Part shown: piece after piece, positions 24,086 to 32,891 of the stretch
Layout of the letters: each line of letters begins with the position of its first letter
Position numbering within the stretch: the first letter of the stretch is position 1
Source of the DNA: JBPRGG01 sp051418075
GTDB taxonomy: Bacteria; Bacteroidota; Bacteroidia; Cytophagales; Cyclobacteriaceae
Direction: 5' to 3'
Length of the DNA stretch: 32,891 nt
NCBI GenBank assembly: GCA_051418075.1
Contig: JBPRGG010000115.1
Location: 1-32,891 of the forward strand
The notes under the pieces: model-generated
What the model saw: only the letters and a program-made list of their open reading frames with translations
The model's database searches: none
What the model was told of the DNA's origin: nothing
Program-made: the position numbers and the translations under genes

Positions 24086-26410
24086 TCAGGTCAAATCAGG
24101 ACTCATCCTAATAAAAACTGGTTCACGATAAGTATTGTTTGAAGTGAGTGAGGCAAACTGGATTTCACAAAATAATTGACCTGGGGCAATCCAGATCGAT
24201 TTTGCCGCATCCGGAGGATTTTCTTTAACCGGTTTCCTAACAGTTTTTTTGCTTTCAAGTGTTTCAAAAATGTCTTTCATTTGGTTCAATCCAAATCCAG
24301 TCCCTACTTTTCCTTTGTAAATTAATCCATTATCTGTTTGCTGGGCTAAATGAAGGGCTCCGAAATAAGGTTTACGCTCTGCATTACCAGAGGTATAGCC
24401 TATGATCATACATTCTTCTGTCTGCCTCACCTTAATTTTATACCAGCAGGAATTCCTTTTTCCGGGATAATATTTACTTTCCTTTCTCTTAGCCATAATA
24501 CCCTCCAGGTTCAACTGACGGGCAGCATTAAATAATCCTTCCCCATCATCTTCAGTGGTGCTGATCCGGTATGGCGTATTCTTTTTTAGTGCGTCTGCCA
24601 TCCATTCCTTTCGTCTGATCAATGGATCATGAATTAAAACTCTTCCATCCAGGTATAAACAATCAAATACATAACAAAAGGCTGCTGAGGTTCTACTTAA
24701 CCGGTGAATACTTGCTTCCCCTTGAGTATGTAAACGTCGTATCACTTTCTGAAAATCCGGCCGACCTTCGGCATCCAGGCAAACAATTTCAGCATCGAAT
24801 ACACCATTATTTGCCCTGAAAGCTTTTTCAGGAATAAGCAATTCAGGGAAATGGAGAGAAATATCTTTATGATTTCTGCTTTGAATTTTAAGCTCTCCTT
24901 CATTTAAAAAGATCAAAGCCCGAATACCATCCCATTTCACCTCAAAAAGGTGGTCAGAAGCATCAGGAATATTTGAACGGCTTTCTGCCAGCATGGGGTC
25001 CACAGGTAATTCTAACCAGTTTACCTGAGGTTGATCTACCCTTTCCAGCAACCACTCCTTTTCTTTGGTTTGATGAATCCTGAATTCTGCTTCTAAATGA
25101 GGGCTATGTAATTGAAAATAAAACCCATTCTTTTTCTTTTTGGTAATTTCATATTTACCTGTGATAAAGCGCCACATTTTTCCTGCACCATATTCTCCTT
25201 TGGGAATTTCCCCTTCAAAATTCAGGTACTGAAGGGGGTGATCTTCAGTCTGTACGGCCAGTCTTTTAATACCAGGTAACGGCGGTATTCCTTTAGGTAC
25301 AGCCCAGGAACGAAGAACGCCTTTTTCTTCCAACCTCAGGTCATAATGCAATCGTGTGGCATGATGGCGGTGTATTACAAACGCATTTCCTTCCCCCAAA
25401 GCCACTTCCCCTGTTGGTTCCTGAGAGCGATTGAAATTTCTCTTCTCCTGGTAAATTTTTAGTTGATGGGGAGATTTATATTTCAGAGAAGGGGCCGGAT
25501 CAGGTAAATCTACTGACTTAGGAGATCTATAAGTATGCAGATCTACAGCATAAGCGGATATGCCCTCCCAGGCATCTCCTTCAGAAACTATGATGGCCGG
25601 TACATTTGAAATATTAAAATCCTGGGGTGATGTGATATTTTTTAACTGATCCCAATATACAGGCATTGCCACCGGCGCATTTTCTGTTCCTCTTAAACTA
25701 TAGGCTGCCACAATAGTTTGTGATCTTCTGTTTCGGTATATGTCAACCAGAATCCTGCCCTTTCTTGATTCTTTTTTTATATGAAGGGTAGTTTCTTTGT
25801 GAATTGATACAAACGGTTTAGCCAGGCCAGAAACGGCATCAAACACCTCCTGGAAAGACCATTTTGGAGCAATTGGAACTACTATATGAATACCTTTTCC
25901 ACCGGTAGTTTTAGCAAAAGGAACATAGCCTAATGATTCCAGATGGTCTTTCAGATCCAGGGCCAACTGAACAACTTTTTTGAAATCATATCCTTCCGGC
26001 GGATCCAGATCCAGCACAAAATAATCAGGATACTCTAAGTGAGGTTTTTTACTATGCATCTGGTGCAATTCAAGACAAGCTAAGTTGGACAACCAGACCA
26101 GGGAAGCAATTTCTGTGGCGACCAGATATTCTTTTTTATCCTCCTTTCCCCAAAGGACATGATCAAACCAGGCAGGAGTCCAATCCGGACGGTTCTTCTG
26201 AAAAAACCTTTCTCCTTCAATGCCTTCAGGATATCTGATTAAGGAAAGAGCCCGGCCTTTTAAATGGGTTAATATGGTAGGAGCAACAGATAAATAGTAC
26301 TGAATAACCTCAGCTTTAACAATTTTTTTTTGAGGAAAAAGCACTTTGGTAAGATTTGATAATTCTATCTTTCTTCCTCCTACTTCTACAAACTGGGAAT
26401 TTTTAGCCAT
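24086..26410 (-). CDS. ligD: LigD, multifunctional ATP-dependent NHEJ DNA ligase (POL-PE-LIG)
   Basis: The protein has about 774 residues from the ATG at 26410 (MAKNSQFVEVGG). The frame is open to 26467, but that extension is hydrophobic and unlike LigD. The order is polymerase/primase, phosphoesterase, ligase. POL catalytic acids are in VLDLDPPEGYDF (D134, D136) with TTGGKGIHIVVP and a third Asp near 223 (LVDIYRN). The PE domain has RHHATRLHYDLRLE (H349, H355, D357, R359) and EDHPLQY (H391, Y395), all known active-site positions. The ligase nucleotidyl lysine is K492 in FEVKWDGIRA, with the late motifs EGIMAKRKESKYYPGK and WYKIKV. It fills gaps, trims 3' ends and seals breaks held by Ku. The POL-first order is like mycobacterial LigD, not the PE-LIG-POL order of Pseudomonas. 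It heads the four-gene block. Confidence 0.95.
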   Translation of the reverse strand: MAKNSQFVEVGGRKIELSNLTKVLFPQKKIVKAEVIQYYLSVAPTILTHLKGRALSLIRYPEGIEGERFFQKNRPDWTPAWFDHVLWGKEDKKEYLVATEIASLVWLSNLACLELHQMHSKKPHLEYPDYFVLDLDPPEGYDFKKVVQLALDLKDHLESLGYVPFAKTTGGKGIHIVVPIAPKWSFQEVFDAVSGLAKPFVSIHKETTLHIKKESRKGRILVDIYRNRRSQTIVAAYSLRGTENAPVAMPVYWDQLKNITSPQDFNISNVPAIIVSEGDAWEGISAYAVDLHTYRSPKSVDLPDPAPSLKYKSPHQLKIYQEKRNFNRSQEPTGEVALGEGNAFVIHRHHATRLHYDLRLEEKGVLRSWAVPKGIPPLPGIKRLAVQTEDHPLQYLNFEGEIPKGEYGAGKMWRFITGKYEITKKKKNGFYFQLHSPHLEAEFRIHQTKEKEWLLERVDQPQVNWLELPVDPMLAESRSNIPDASDHLFEVKWDGIRALIFLNEGELKIQSRNHKDISLHFPELLIPEKAFRANNGVFDAEIVCLDAEGRPDFQKVIRRLHTQGEASIHRLSRTSAAFCYVFDCLYLDGRVLIHDPLIRRKEWMADALKKNTPYRISTTEDDGEGLFNAARQLNLEGIMAKRKESKYYPGKRNSCWYKIKVRQTEECMIIGYTSGNAERKPYFGALHLAQQTDNGLIYKGKVGTGFGLNQMKDIFETLESKKTVRKPVKENPPDAAKSIWIAPGQLFCEIQFASLTSNNTYREPVFIRMSPDLT

Positions 26411-26599
26411 AATACATAAAACCGGGAAAAAGTATAAACTAATCTTTTCCTGCCTGAAGTAAAACACTTTATCAAAAAACGATGGGGAACCAGGATGGTT
26501 ATACGGTTTTGATGATTTAGTAAATATCCAGCCAAAAATTTACAAATATCACCTGATGGTAATTCATGAGTCCTAACAAATGAATTAATTATAATCCTA

Positions 26600-29500
26600 T
26601 TAACGAGCTATCACAAATTTTCTGTATATAAAACCTTTTTGGTTTTGACCAATTAAGATATAGTTTAGGCCCATTGGCACCCGGTTGACATCGATCTTAA
26701 ATGCATCAACTCCTTGGGTAAATACTCCTGTGGCAATAGTCACGCCTCTTAAATCGATGATCTTATATTCAAAATCTTCATTTAGTGGCTGTTCAAATTG
26801 TACATTAATTTGGTTGTTAGCAGGTTGGGGATAAAGGGCCAAATTCTTTAATTCCGGATAATAAACCTTCTCTGTTTCAAAGCCCGTAGTCAGAACAGCT
26901 TTCTTGGGTTGAAGTTTGAGATATTTAGTTTGATAGATTTCTTTAGTTTCAATATTCTGAACAAATACCAATACTGCCAATTGGGTAGGATCGTAGATTT
27001 TCACTGGTGTTTCAGATAGATCCCAGCTTATATTAAAACTTATGGAATCATTTGTTGTCCAGTCCCTGTTATATTCTGTTCCAGCTGCATTGGGAACCAT
27101 CTTCTTCAGTACATCTTTCAAAGTGTTTGAGATGCTGATACCAGCATCTCTCGGTGATACTTCCCTTTCGATTACAGCCAGGTGAAGGGCAATACGTTGA
27201 TTGGAAAAATCAGCTAATGATTTAATGTAACCATTAAAAGTGATCAAAGTAGAATCGTCAGGTGTAACATCTTCTACTCCAATCTTAAATTGAGGATCAT
27301 AGAGCGTAGCCGTTACTAGATTTGCAACATTAATTGATTCGGTATTGCCTCCGATGTTATAATTTTCAGTACCATCAATGCGGGTTTTCAAGTGTTCATC
27401 ATAATTATAGTACTCCAAACGTGCACTTGGATCAGCGGTATTATCCTGGTACAACGGATTATTACTGGGCACATTTATATGGTATTGTAAGGTAGTTACT
27501 TCCCTGGGAACCTGGTTTTTAAGTGATCCGGCAAAAGGCGGATTGACATTCCTTACCAACGAATAAAAAGCTTCATTATCATTCCCACTCAAAGGTGCAT
27601 TGATAAAATGCTCAGCCAGAACCAACCTTTCCCTGGATTTGATGGTAAAATCATCAAAAGCAAAGCCATCTAAATCCTGAAGATCGGTTCCATCACTGGC
27701 AAAGGCAAACCTAAACCTTACCTGGGATTCATTGGTCAGAAATTCCAAACTGTAACGGGCATCTACCCATTCTGAAGTCTTACCAGTCCAACCCAATGAA
27801 CCTAAATTTACATCTCCGGCTTCAAATTCTCCTGGCTGAGAGACGATAGAAGTTGTATTGTACCAATCAATACCTGCATCGTCTTGATTCAAATCTCCCA
27901 GTCTTTCCCAGGAAATACCACCATCCAATGAATATTGGATTACAGCACCATCCACCTGTTGCTGGGTCTGGTACCACAATTTGACGGAAAGCATGGGTCT
28001 TTCTATTTGCGTAAGATCAAATGCAGGACCATTAACCCATGATCTTTCATTTTTCCGATATACGCCATCCAAATTGGTCATCCAAACACTGGAACCTGAA
28101 TAGGCGTTATTAATAACCTGACCATCAGGTGGTCCCAGTTCCCAACTTGATGAATCGCCACCTGCTACCCAACCTGAAATTCCCTGATCGAATGATTGAA
28201 CATAAGGAAACTGATCCACTAACGGCAAGATATTTACAGTAATGGTTGTATCATCCTCACAGCCAAAAACAGTTCTGATAGCTAATGAAACATCGTATGC
28301 ACCTATTTCAGGATAAACATATACAGGATTCTGCCCTGTAGATGTATTCCCATTATGATCAAAATCCCATAAATAAGTATCTATAATATCTCTATTAAAT
28401 GAAGCATTTCCAGATTCAGATCTGTCACTAAATTGTGTCGTATCTCTGAGTGCAATCTTCTCAACCTGAAACTTTGCTGTAGGGATAGCCCCTACATTTA
28501 CTAACTTAGTTACTGAATTGGAACAACCTGAATTTGATGTGACTTCCAGATTTATAAATTTTTCACCTGGAGACAGATTACCATCTGCTAAAAATTTATG
28601 CTTTGGATTTGGAATAGTATCAGTACTGCCATCACCAAAATTCCAGGTCCATGAAACAAGGGTTTCATTAAACACTTCCTGACCGGGTAAAGCAGATTGA
28701 TCTTCAAATAATAAACTATCCGTTACACAGGCATTGGCCTCGTCATAAGAGAAGTTGGGTCTGGGAGCGGCAAATACCTGAACGGTTTTGCTGACCTCTA
28801 CAGTTACATTATTCTGGTCTGTATAGGTATATTTAATATCGTGAGTTCCTACGCCTGCTACTCTTGGTCTGAACAAGTTTTGGCCAAAAGCAATTCCTGG
28901 ACCAGTAAACAGGCCACCAGCTGGTTCAGCTACCAAGGCAATTTCTTCATCATCAAAACAAAAGGTAGCCTCAAGTCCAACGATAGCTACATCAGGAGTG
29001 GGATTAATTTTAATGTCCTGGGCAAATTGATTAAAACATCCAGTATTTGGACTGGTATAAGCGTAAGTAATGGTATGAATACCATCTCCTGCCATAGCAG
29101 GTCTGAACAAGTTTGAACCAGATTCAATTCCTGGTCCGGTAAAAATGCCTCCGGTAGGATTACCGAATAAATCTATGTTTTCGCCATTCACGGCCCATTC
29201 TTCTGGTAAATTCAAAATTTCAAGTTGCGGAAGCGGATTAATTCGAACAATCAATTCATCCATTTCTATACTACAAGGCCCAGAAGCACCGGTTCCATCA
29301 GGATCATTGGTGGTAAGTTGAAGAAAAACAAATTTACCAATATCATCGGGATGTACCACATATTGGGCAGTGACCAATCCATTAACGGACTGGTTATTGA
29401 TTATTGTGCCAAATCCTTCATTTACAGACCAGCTACCGGTGATGCTGGCACTACCGGTAACCACTCCGGAAAGCTCAATTAAATCTGTTTCACAAACTGC

Positions 29501-32500
29501 AAAATCCGTTCCTGCATCTGCGGTAGCTTTTTGATTTACGGTTACTTCCATAGAACTTTCATCGGAAATACAACCAAAATCATCAATTACCTGAACCGTA
29601 TATATATTTTCACCTAAGCTTTGTGGAATGACTGAGGGGTTAGCAGCATTAGAACTAAATCCATTAGGTCCAGACCAAATAATGGTATAAAACCCAGTTC
29701 CTCCTGATGCGGTTGGGTTCTCTGTATCACCTCCCAATTGTACTGGCTCACCCTGGCATTGATATACATCATTTCCTGCATTTACATTTAATGCCGGACT
29801 AATTTTTATAGTTTTTTCTATAATTTCCGGTCCACAATCTCCTTCAGGGTCTTCACTGGTCAAAATTATTGTCACACTTCCATTAATAATGTCATTTAAC
29901 CCAGGGTAGTAAACGACAGAATCACCAGCAATAAACTCTACGGAAGAGTGATGCTCAGATTCATGAAAGCTGCCGTCACCTGATGTACTCCAGGTACCCC
30001 CGGTCTCTGACCCGGTTATTTCTCCAAACAATCTTACATTTTCGTTGAAACATATAAAGTTATCTGAAGATGTAACTTCCACATTAATTTGGGCCGTCAC
30101 ATCAAGTTGAATACTATCAGTAACTGAAGTACAATTATTGGCGTCTGTAACAAATACTTTAAACATTTTCTGACCCGGACCAACCGGTTCAATTAAAGGA
30201 TTAGACAAGTTCGAGGAAAAAGCATCAGAACCCATCCATACGTAAGTATAAGAACCAACACCACCTAAAGCAGTAGGTTCACCACCTAACTTAAAACTTG
30301 AATTTTCGCAGATTTCAGTATTCACACCAGCTTCCACCACTAATTCAGGATTAAGATCTATCGACACCCTAACTTCATCACTCTGACATCCTGCTGGAGA
30401 TTCAGATTTTATATAATATTGGATATTTTTTAATAATGGTGTTTGATTGTATAAAGAATCTGAGATTGAAGATTCAGTTGTACCTGGATTTGAATTTGCC
30501 CCAAAAGCATCTGCTCCATTACTAATTGTCCATATGAAATTCGTACCTGTTACTCCTTTAGGATCAGATAAAGTAATTTCGGTACTTTCCTGGTGACATA
30601 ATAATTGGTATTGTGGATTGGAAGCATTTGGGGTAATGGCTTGTATGCCAGGAGTTGGATCAACAGTGATAGAAATACTGTCTTTAATTCCTATACATCC
30701 GTTCAATATCGGCCTGAATACATATTCAATGCTTTGTTGGCTATTAGAGTTATTTATTAAAAGATCGTTTATGGTATAACCAGTTTCAAAAAGTTCTCCA
30801 ACTGATGAATTGCCCGATATAGATGATGCATCACTTAATTTAATATCTATAAGTTCTATCGATATATCCTCAGTTGAAGGATCAGTCATTAGAAGTATTT
30901 CAGTTGAAGTACCAGAACAGAATTTATTTAAACCATTATCTGAAACTGTTAAAACTGGAGCCGGATTAACATTCACTTGTTCTTCATATATTATACTTGG
31001 TCCACAACCGTTTGCACTGGATGTAAATCTGTAGGTAATGGTTAGTTTGGAATTTGTTTCATTAATTAAAGTTTCATTAATATTTAAACTACCTGAAGGA
31101 AAAGTCTGACCATCTGTATAAATCCCATTAGTAATTCCGAAAGGATAATCCACATCAACTAATGTAATTTCTCCATTCTCAGTTGGAGTTGAAATAGTAA
31201 TATTGGTAGATTCTTCGGAACAAATATTCTGTTTAGTATTATTTGTATTGATTGTAGGTGTTGGTTTTACCTTAACAGAATCAGTAAAAAATACGGGACT
31301 ACAACCATTGGCACTTATGCTAAAGTCATAAGTTACTTTTACTATTTCATTTGTTGAATTGTATAGATTCTCTTTTATAATAGCACCAGATATGAAAGTT
31401 TCTCCTCCTATTAAATTACCTCCGGTTATTCCATTGTATTGCACAGATTCTAATCTTATAATTGCATTTGGTGTTGGAGACAGTAGTTGTATATTGGTGG
31501 TTTGATTATTACAAATTAATTCTGTGGAATTATTTATAGTCATTTTAGGAGTTGGAGCCACTTGGACAATATATTCAGCAGAATCACCTTCGCATAATGT
31601 AGTACCTGGTCCAGTTGTATATACTTTATAAGTAACAATTTCAATATTGTCTCCGGTATTTATCAATTCATCAGTAATAGAGCCAGAACCAGTAAGGGTA
31701 AATCCTGTAATATTGCCTGTAATGCTGGCATTCCAATCAAATTGAGTATCAGACACATTACTAGTTGGTAAAAAGTTCAATGTGGTTCCACTACATACTG
31801 CTGTGGGAGAAGGCAAATTTGTTAGCTTTGGACGTGGGGCCAATTCCACAGTGTACATTTCAGATACTGGGCTGCAACCATTTCCATTGGCGGTAAAGGT
31901 ATAGGTTACCGTCTGATTACTGCTGGTGGTATTGGTCAATACCTCATCAATGGTGCCACTGGGAACAAACAATCCTTTTGAGGTTGTATAATTTACACTT
32001 CCACTTACTCCTGCCGGATAAATCGCCTGCAGACTGATCGTACCATTTACTGTTAATGTTTCATAATCCAGCGATACACCTGTTCCACTACATATTTCAG
32101 GCTGATTATTGGTGATTGCTATATTAACGCTCGGTTTTACCTCAACTGAAGTTTGAAAGGAGCCTACCGGACCACAACCATCTGAACTTAATACTTCAAA
32201 GTTATAAGTGACGGACTGAATTGAAGTAGTCATATTATCTAAAACTTCATTTATTGAATTTACTGTATCTTGAATTGAAAGTGTACCATCCCCAACAACA
32301 TTGCCTCCAGCATAATCAATTCCACTTATTCGTATTAATCCATTTTCAGTAGGAGTATTAAGCGCAATATTTGTTGCAGTTCCATCGCAAATGCTTTGTG
32401 CAAGATTGTCAATACTCATGCTGGGTTTTGGATAAACAGTCATCGAAACATCTTTAGTTTCACCGTTACACCCGGCTCCACTTTCTGAATACACCCGGTA

Positions 32501-32891
32501 AGTAACGGGTTGAATACTGTTTCCAGGATTAATCAGCACCTGGTTTAACTGGTTGCCAAACCCTGTTCCTGCACCTATTACACCACCGGGGTTGTTAATT
32601 ACTTCCCATGAATAAGTTACTGGCGATACACTATTAGTTGTGGAAAAATTGATGGAAGCGGCATCACCTGAACATATGCTTTGAGATGTTGGGGAAAGTA
32701 TCAGGTTGGGTAGGGTGTTTACTGAAACAATTGCTTCTCCAGTAATTACCGCCGAAGTACAGCCATTGGCATCCGTAACGCTTGTCAGCTGGTAGGTCGT
32801 GGTAGCACCCGGACTTACAGGTATTGCTGCACCACTGGTGTATCCATTAATCGTTCCTACTCCATTGTCTATTGCTATGGTATAAGGCGAA
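26600..32891 (-). CDS. Giant T9SS-secreted repeat protein, 5' end outside window
   Basis: One frame is open from the right edge to the TAA at 26600, at least 2096 residues, so the start lies outside. A GTG at 32539 is internal, because the frame continues upstream with GCTSAV and SICSGDAAS. In order it has eight full ~97-residue repeats plus part of another (32891 to about 30370), each with two cysteines about 70 apart (ICSG... and ...NGCSP). More varied PKD/Ig-like modules follow, with two GG(I/L)FTGPGI units near 29150 and 28910. Two PKD domains come next (WTWNFGDGS about 28640, YLWDFDHNG about 28370). A jelly-roll/MAM-like module starts at FDQGISGWV (about 28190). The C-terminal sorting domain begins at LALYPQPANNQINVQF (about 26850) and ends YRKFVIAR. 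It is exported by the type IX system and is probably a cell-surface adhesin or matrix protein. No enzyme domain is visible. Confidence 0.93.
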   Translation of the reverse strand, partial: SPYTIAIDNGVGTINGYTSGAAIPVSPGATTTYQLTSVTDANGCTSAVITGEAIVSVNTLPNLILSPTSQSICSGDAASINFSTTNSVSPVTYSWEVINNPGGVIGAGTGFGNQLNQVLINPGNSIQPVTYRVYSESGAGCNGETKDVSMTVYPKPSMSIDNLAQSICDGTATNIALNTPTENGLIRISGIDYAGGNVVGDGTLSIQDTVNSINEVLDNMTTSIQSVTYNFEVLSSDGCGPVGSFQTSVEVKPSVNIAITNNQPEICSGTGVSLDYETLTVNGTISLQAIYPAGVSGSVNYTTSKGLFVPSGTIDEVLTNTTSSNQTVTYTFTANGNGCSPVSEMYTVELAPRPKLTNLPSPTAVCSGTTLNFLPTSNVSDTQFDWNASITGNITGFTLTGSGSITDELINTGDNIEIVTYKVYTTGPGTTLCEGDSAEYIVQVAPTPKMTINNSTELICNNQTTNIQLLSPTPNAIIRLESVQYNGITGGNLIGGETFISGAIIKENLYNSTNEIVKVTYDFSISANGCSPVFFTDSVKVKPTPTINTNNTKQNICSEESTNITISTPTENGEITLVDVDYPFGITNGIYTDGQTFPSGSLNINETLINETNSKLTITYRFTSSANGCGPSIIYEEQVNVNPAPVLTVSDNGLNKFCSGTSTEILLMTDPSTEDISIELIDIKLSDASSISGNSSVGELFETGYTINDLLINNSNSQQSIEYVFRPILNGCIGIKDSISITVDPTPGIQAITPNASNPQYQLLCHQESTEITLSDPKGVTGTNFIWTISNGADAFGANSNPGTTESSISDSLYNQTPLLKNIQYYIKSESPAGCQSDEVRVSIDLNPELVVEAGVNTEICENSSFKLGGEPTALGGVGSYTYVWMGSDAFSSNLSNPLIEPVGPGQKMFKVFVTDANNCTSVTDSIQLDVTAQINVEVTSSDNFICFNENVRLFGEITGSETGGTWSTSGDGSFHESEHHSSVEFIAGDSVVYYPGLNDIINGSVTIILTSEDPEGDCGPEIIEKTIKISPALNVNAGNDVYQCQGEPVQLGGDTENPTASGGTGFYTIIWSGPNGFSSNAANPSVIPQSLGENIYTVQVIDDFGCISDESSMEVTVNQKATADAGTDFAVCETDLIELSGVVTGSASITGSWSVNEGFGTIINNQSVNGLVTAQYVVHPDDIGKFVFLQLTTNDPDGTGASGPCSIEMDELIVRINPLPQLEILNLPEEWAVNGENIDLFGNPTGGIFTGPGIESGSNLFRPAMAGDGIHTITYAYTSPNTGCFNQFAQDIKINPTPDVAIVGLEATFCFDDEEIALVAEPAGGLFTGPGIAFGQNLFRPRVAGVGTHDIKYTYTDQNNVTVEVSKTVQVFAAPRPNFSYDEANACVTDSLLFEDQSALPGQEVFNETLVSWTWNFGDGSTDTIPNPKHKFLADGNLSPGEKFINLEVTSNSGCSNSVTKLVNVGAIPTAKFQVEKIALRDTTQFSDRSESGNASFNRDIIDTYLWDFDHNGNTSTGQNPVYVYPEIGAYDVSLAIRTVFGCEDDTTITVNILPLVDQFPYVQSFDQGISGWVAGGDSSSWELGPPDGQVINNAYSGSSVWMTNLDGVYRKNERSWVNGPAFDLTQIERPMLSVKLWYQTQQQVDGAVIQYSLDGGISWERLGDLNQDDAGIDWYNTTSIVSQPGEFEAGDVNLGSLGWTGKTSEWVDARYSLEFLTNESQVRFRFAFASDGTDLQDLDGFAFDDFTIKSRERLVLAEHFINAPLSGNDNEAFYSLVRNVNPPFAGSLKNQVPREVTTLQYHINVPSNNPLYQDNTADPSARLEYYNYDEHLKTRIDGTENYNIGGNTESINVANLVTATLYDPQFKIGVEDVTPDDSTLITFNGYIKSLADFSNQRIALHLAVIEREVSPRDAGISISNTLKDVLKKMVPNAAGTEYNRDWTTNDSISFNISWDLSETPVKIYDPTQLAVLVFVQNIETKEIYQTKYLKLQPKKAVLTTGFETEKVYYPELKNLALYPQPANNQINVQFEQPLNEDFEYKIIDLRGVTIATGVFTQGVDAFKIDVNRVPMGLNYILIGQNQKGFIYRKFVIAR
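30370..32891 (-). repeat. Tandem ~97-codon protein repeats in the giant T9SS gene
   Basis: Repeat starts are marked by (I/V/F/L)C(S/D/N/H) followed by a T-x-I/L strand, and ends by (N/A)GC. Counting from the GTG at 32539, first cysteines fall at residues 51, 150, 249, 343 and 440, a period of 94-99, with partners at 122, 222, 316 and 413. At DNA level the copies are diverged (about 290 bases each), so they are old duplications under selection and not recent slippage. Confidence 0.8.

Noticed and set aside
28841..29482. Plus-strand frames of 85-91 codons inside the giant gene
   Set aside because: They are antisense shadows of the repeat region and show no independent coding features.
32537..32539. 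Start codon of the giant T9SS gene at the GTG at 32539
   Set aside because: The same frame stays open upstream to the right edge and encodes more of the same Cys-paired repeats, so this GTG is an internal valine and the gene is cut by the window.
30370..32891. Repetitive appearance as a CRISPR array or DNA satellite
   Set aside because: The repeats are about 290 bases, diverged at DNA level and kept at protein level within one open frame. There are no short identical repeats with unique spacers.

Overview
The window looks like chromosomal DNA of a Bacteroidota bacterium, probably Cytophagales-like, although the rank below phylum is only a guess. Supporting signs are AT-rich sequence, TATCTTTG-type -7 promoter boxes, a giant secreted protein ending in a type IX secretion (T9SS) sorting domain, a PorV/PorQ-like outer-membrane barrel, and the DUF4251 and DUF6807 families. 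I see no tRNA, rRNA, CRISPR array, insertion sequence or prophage gene.

Left part (1-4.5 kb): the start of a radical SAM gene runs off the left edge. After an AT-rich spacer comes a pair of outer-membrane proteins, a PorV/PorQ-like barrel and a helix-hairpin-helix protein fused to a predicted barrel. A secreted protein with an internal duplication follows and ends at a clear terminator. Sugar module (4.7-7.3 kb): a D-lyxose/D-mannose isomerase-type cupin and a PfkB sugar kinase overlap by 4 bases and converge on a Gfo/Idh/MocA oxidoreductase. Next (7.4-12.5 kb) are a minimal LuxR-type DNA-binding protein, a large octaheme cytochrome with HEAT-like and TPR regions, a secreted unknown, a D-2-hydroxyacid dehydrogenase with a nested inverted repeat in front of it, and a DUF4251 protein.

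Central metabolism (12.8-21.1 kb): acetyl-CoA synthetase converges across a hairpin on a two-gene unit (FAD/NAD(P)/2Fe-2S reductase, then M3 oligopeptidase). A small membrane-anchored unknown converges across a strong bidirectional terminator on a second two-gene unit (Tat-exported Gfo/Idh oxidoreductase, then a DUF6807 lipoprotein).

DNA repair block (21.5-26.4 kb): four genes on the minus strand in the order LigD, Ku, a TPR protein and a small basic-tailed protein. LigD and Ku form bacterial non-homologous end joining (NHEJ). The last small protein carries almost the same lysine-rich tail motif as Ku, making the two extra genes candidate NHEJ accessory factors. A 2H-phosphoesterase-like gene, in which both signature Thr/Ser positions are Ala, converges on this block. 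This block is the best candidate for something undescribed.

Right part (26.6-32.9 kb): one minus-strand gene fills the rest and continues past the right edge. It encodes a giant T9SS-secreted, repeat-rich surface or extracellular protein.
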